DNA of 6,866 bases from Rhodobacterales bacterium UBA5972 (GTDB taxonomy: Bacteria > Pseudomonadota > Alphaproteobacteria > Rhodobacterales > Rhodobacteraceae). A program made the translations under genes and the position numbers. The notes below the pieces were generated by a model. That model had not been told where the DNA came from, made no database searches, and saw only the letters and a list, made by a program, of their open reading frames with translations. This document shows positions 6,184 to 6,866 of the stretch, one piece after another. Position 1 is the stretch's first letter, and each line of letters begins with the position of its first letter. Location: positions 15,835 through 22,700 of the forward strand of contig DJBQ01000182.1 in the NCBI GenBank assembly GCA_002430125.1, written 5' to 3'.

Positions 6184-6423
6184 TTTGTGTTCCTCGGTCT
6201 GTTGGTTGCGTTTGATGTCTCAACTGTCGCACCTCACCGCAAAGCCAACGCAAAACATTTCGCAAGAAAGGTTTCAGGAACCCTAAAACCTGCGCAATAA
6301 ATCGCCTTGATAACGCAATATCTTTGGGTTTCTGCCGAATTCGCGCGATTACACGCGTCGAGCCACCTTTCAGGAAAACCGTTTCAACTTGCCGCGCTCT
6401 TGCCTAAGATGGGCCATCGCTTA
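6184..6423. other. Divergent intergenic region
   Basis: This stretch separates the minus-strand DUF1127 gene from the plus-strand regulator gene and must hold the control regions of both. I see no convincing sigma70 pair. TTTCAGGAA occurs twice (6272-6280 and 6368-6376), 96 bp apart. AGGTTT/AAACCT flanks the first copy as a small inverted repeat. TTCGCGCGA (6340-6348) recurs inside the downstream gene. None is strong enough to name. Confidence 0.3.
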
Positions 6424-6866
6424 ATGCATTTTCCCGGGGGCCTTGTGCTGACACTTTATTTGACAGGCCCCTTTCGCGCGAATGCGACGACTGGTTTCGC
6501 GCCTGATAACCTGTCGGGCCGCGCGCAGGCAATGCTGGCCTATCTGGCCTGCCAGCCCGGGATGCGGGCCGAACGCGGCTTGTTGGCGGATATATTATGG
6601 GCCGACCGGGCCGGGGAACAAGCGCGGGCCTCGTTGCGTCAGGAACTGGCGGTGCTGCGCAAGGCCTTGCCGGACGGCGTGCTGGACGCAAATCGCCAGA
6701 TGGCTTGGCTTGATCCCGCGCTACCGAAGGTTGACACAAGCGGTTCAGGGGATTGGCTGCGCGAAATGCGCCAGACTGATCGGCCATCTCTTGCGGTGCT
6801 GCCGTTTGACGAGATTGGCGCCGCAAGCACCGACATGTTCGCCGATGGCGTGGTCGAGGAAATCAC
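6424..6866 (+). CDS. SARP-like winged-helix / TolB-like domain regulator, 3' end cut by window
   Basis: The frame is open to the right edge, giving about 147 residues. The first 100 form an OmpR/SARP-type winged helix: LTLYLTGPF, then SGRAQAMLAYLACQPGM, RGLLADILWAD and QARASLRQELAVLRKALP. This is the DNA-binding part of DnrI/BTAD-type activators. From residue 123 comes LAVLPFDEIG followed by FADGVVEEI. That is the opening of the TolB-like domain found in adenylate-cyclase-type and TPR-containing regulators, so a TPR region is expected beyond the window. Only a short linker separates the two, so the usual BTAD TPR domain is not in between. The start is uncertain. ATG 6424 is used here, but GTG 6445 (giving MLTLYLTGPF) fits the family better and has a G-run just upstream. 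ATG 6409 is also in frame. The ligand or target is unknown. Confidence 0.75.
   Translation, partial: MHFPGGLVLTLYLTGPFRANATTGFAPDNLSGRAQAMLAYLACQPGMRAERGLLADILWADRAGEQARASLRQELAVLRKALPDGVLDANRQMAWLDPALPKVDTSGSGDWLREMRQTDRPSLAVLPFDEIGAASTDMFADGVVEEI

Noticed and set aside
6404..6826. Long minus-strand open frame opposite the regulator gene
   Set aside because: Arg/Pro/Ala-rich low-complexity translation typical of the antisense of a GC-rich gene; the plus strand has clear domain matches.
1..6866. CRISPR array, attachment site or replication origin
   Set aside because: No regularly spaced direct repeats, integrase gene, iterons or DnaA-box cluster were seen.

Overview
The window looks like part of an alphaproteobacterial chromosome, most likely from the Rhodobacteraceae. 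The evidence is a small NDUFS4-type complex I accessory subunit, a DUF1127 protein, moderately high GC and TTG/GTG starts. This placement is inferred from gene content, not from a marker gene.

Positions 1-3044 (+ strand) hold a tight run of aromatic-catabolism genes. They are the 3' part of a type I extradiol ring-cleavage dioxygenase (VOC fold), an MhpA-like FAD-dependent phenol hydroxylase, and a fumarylacetoacetate-hydrolase-fold enzyme. The gaps are only 10 and 26 bp, so they are probably one transcript. The likely order of action is hydroxylation of a phenolic ring, meta-cleavage of the catechol, then hydrolysis or hydration of the cleavage product. An acyl-CoA ligase at 3769-5283, same strand, could activate an aromatic or alicyclic acid of the same pathway.

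Positions 3045-3768 contain no intact gene. They hold the wreck of a minus-strand gamma-glutamyltransferase (GGT) family gene. Two parts of it are still readable, its 5' part is gone, and its middle is replaced by a 79-bp near-perfect palindrome. Each arm of the palindrome resembles an IS30-family terminal inverted repeat. The last codons of the GGT also appear frameshifted.

Positions 5284-5560 are non-coding but structured. A good sigma70-type promoter lies just after the ligase. It is followed by a 10-bp stem closing a C-rich loop, whose opposite strand fits a G-quadruplex motif, and then by a second promoter close to the NDUFS4-like gene (5561-5872). A DUF1127 gene (5986-6183) converges on it from the minus strand. 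After a 240-bp intergenic stretch, a + strand gene runs off the right edge. It joins an N-terminal SARP/OmpR-like winged helix to the start of a TolB-like 'LPF...FADG' domain, as in adenylate-cyclase-like TPR regulators.

The most distinctive points are the IS30-like palindromic scar in the GGT pseudogene and the promoter-hairpin-G4 unit upstream of the NDUFS4 gene, which may encode a small RNA. I found no complete new defence or mobile system.
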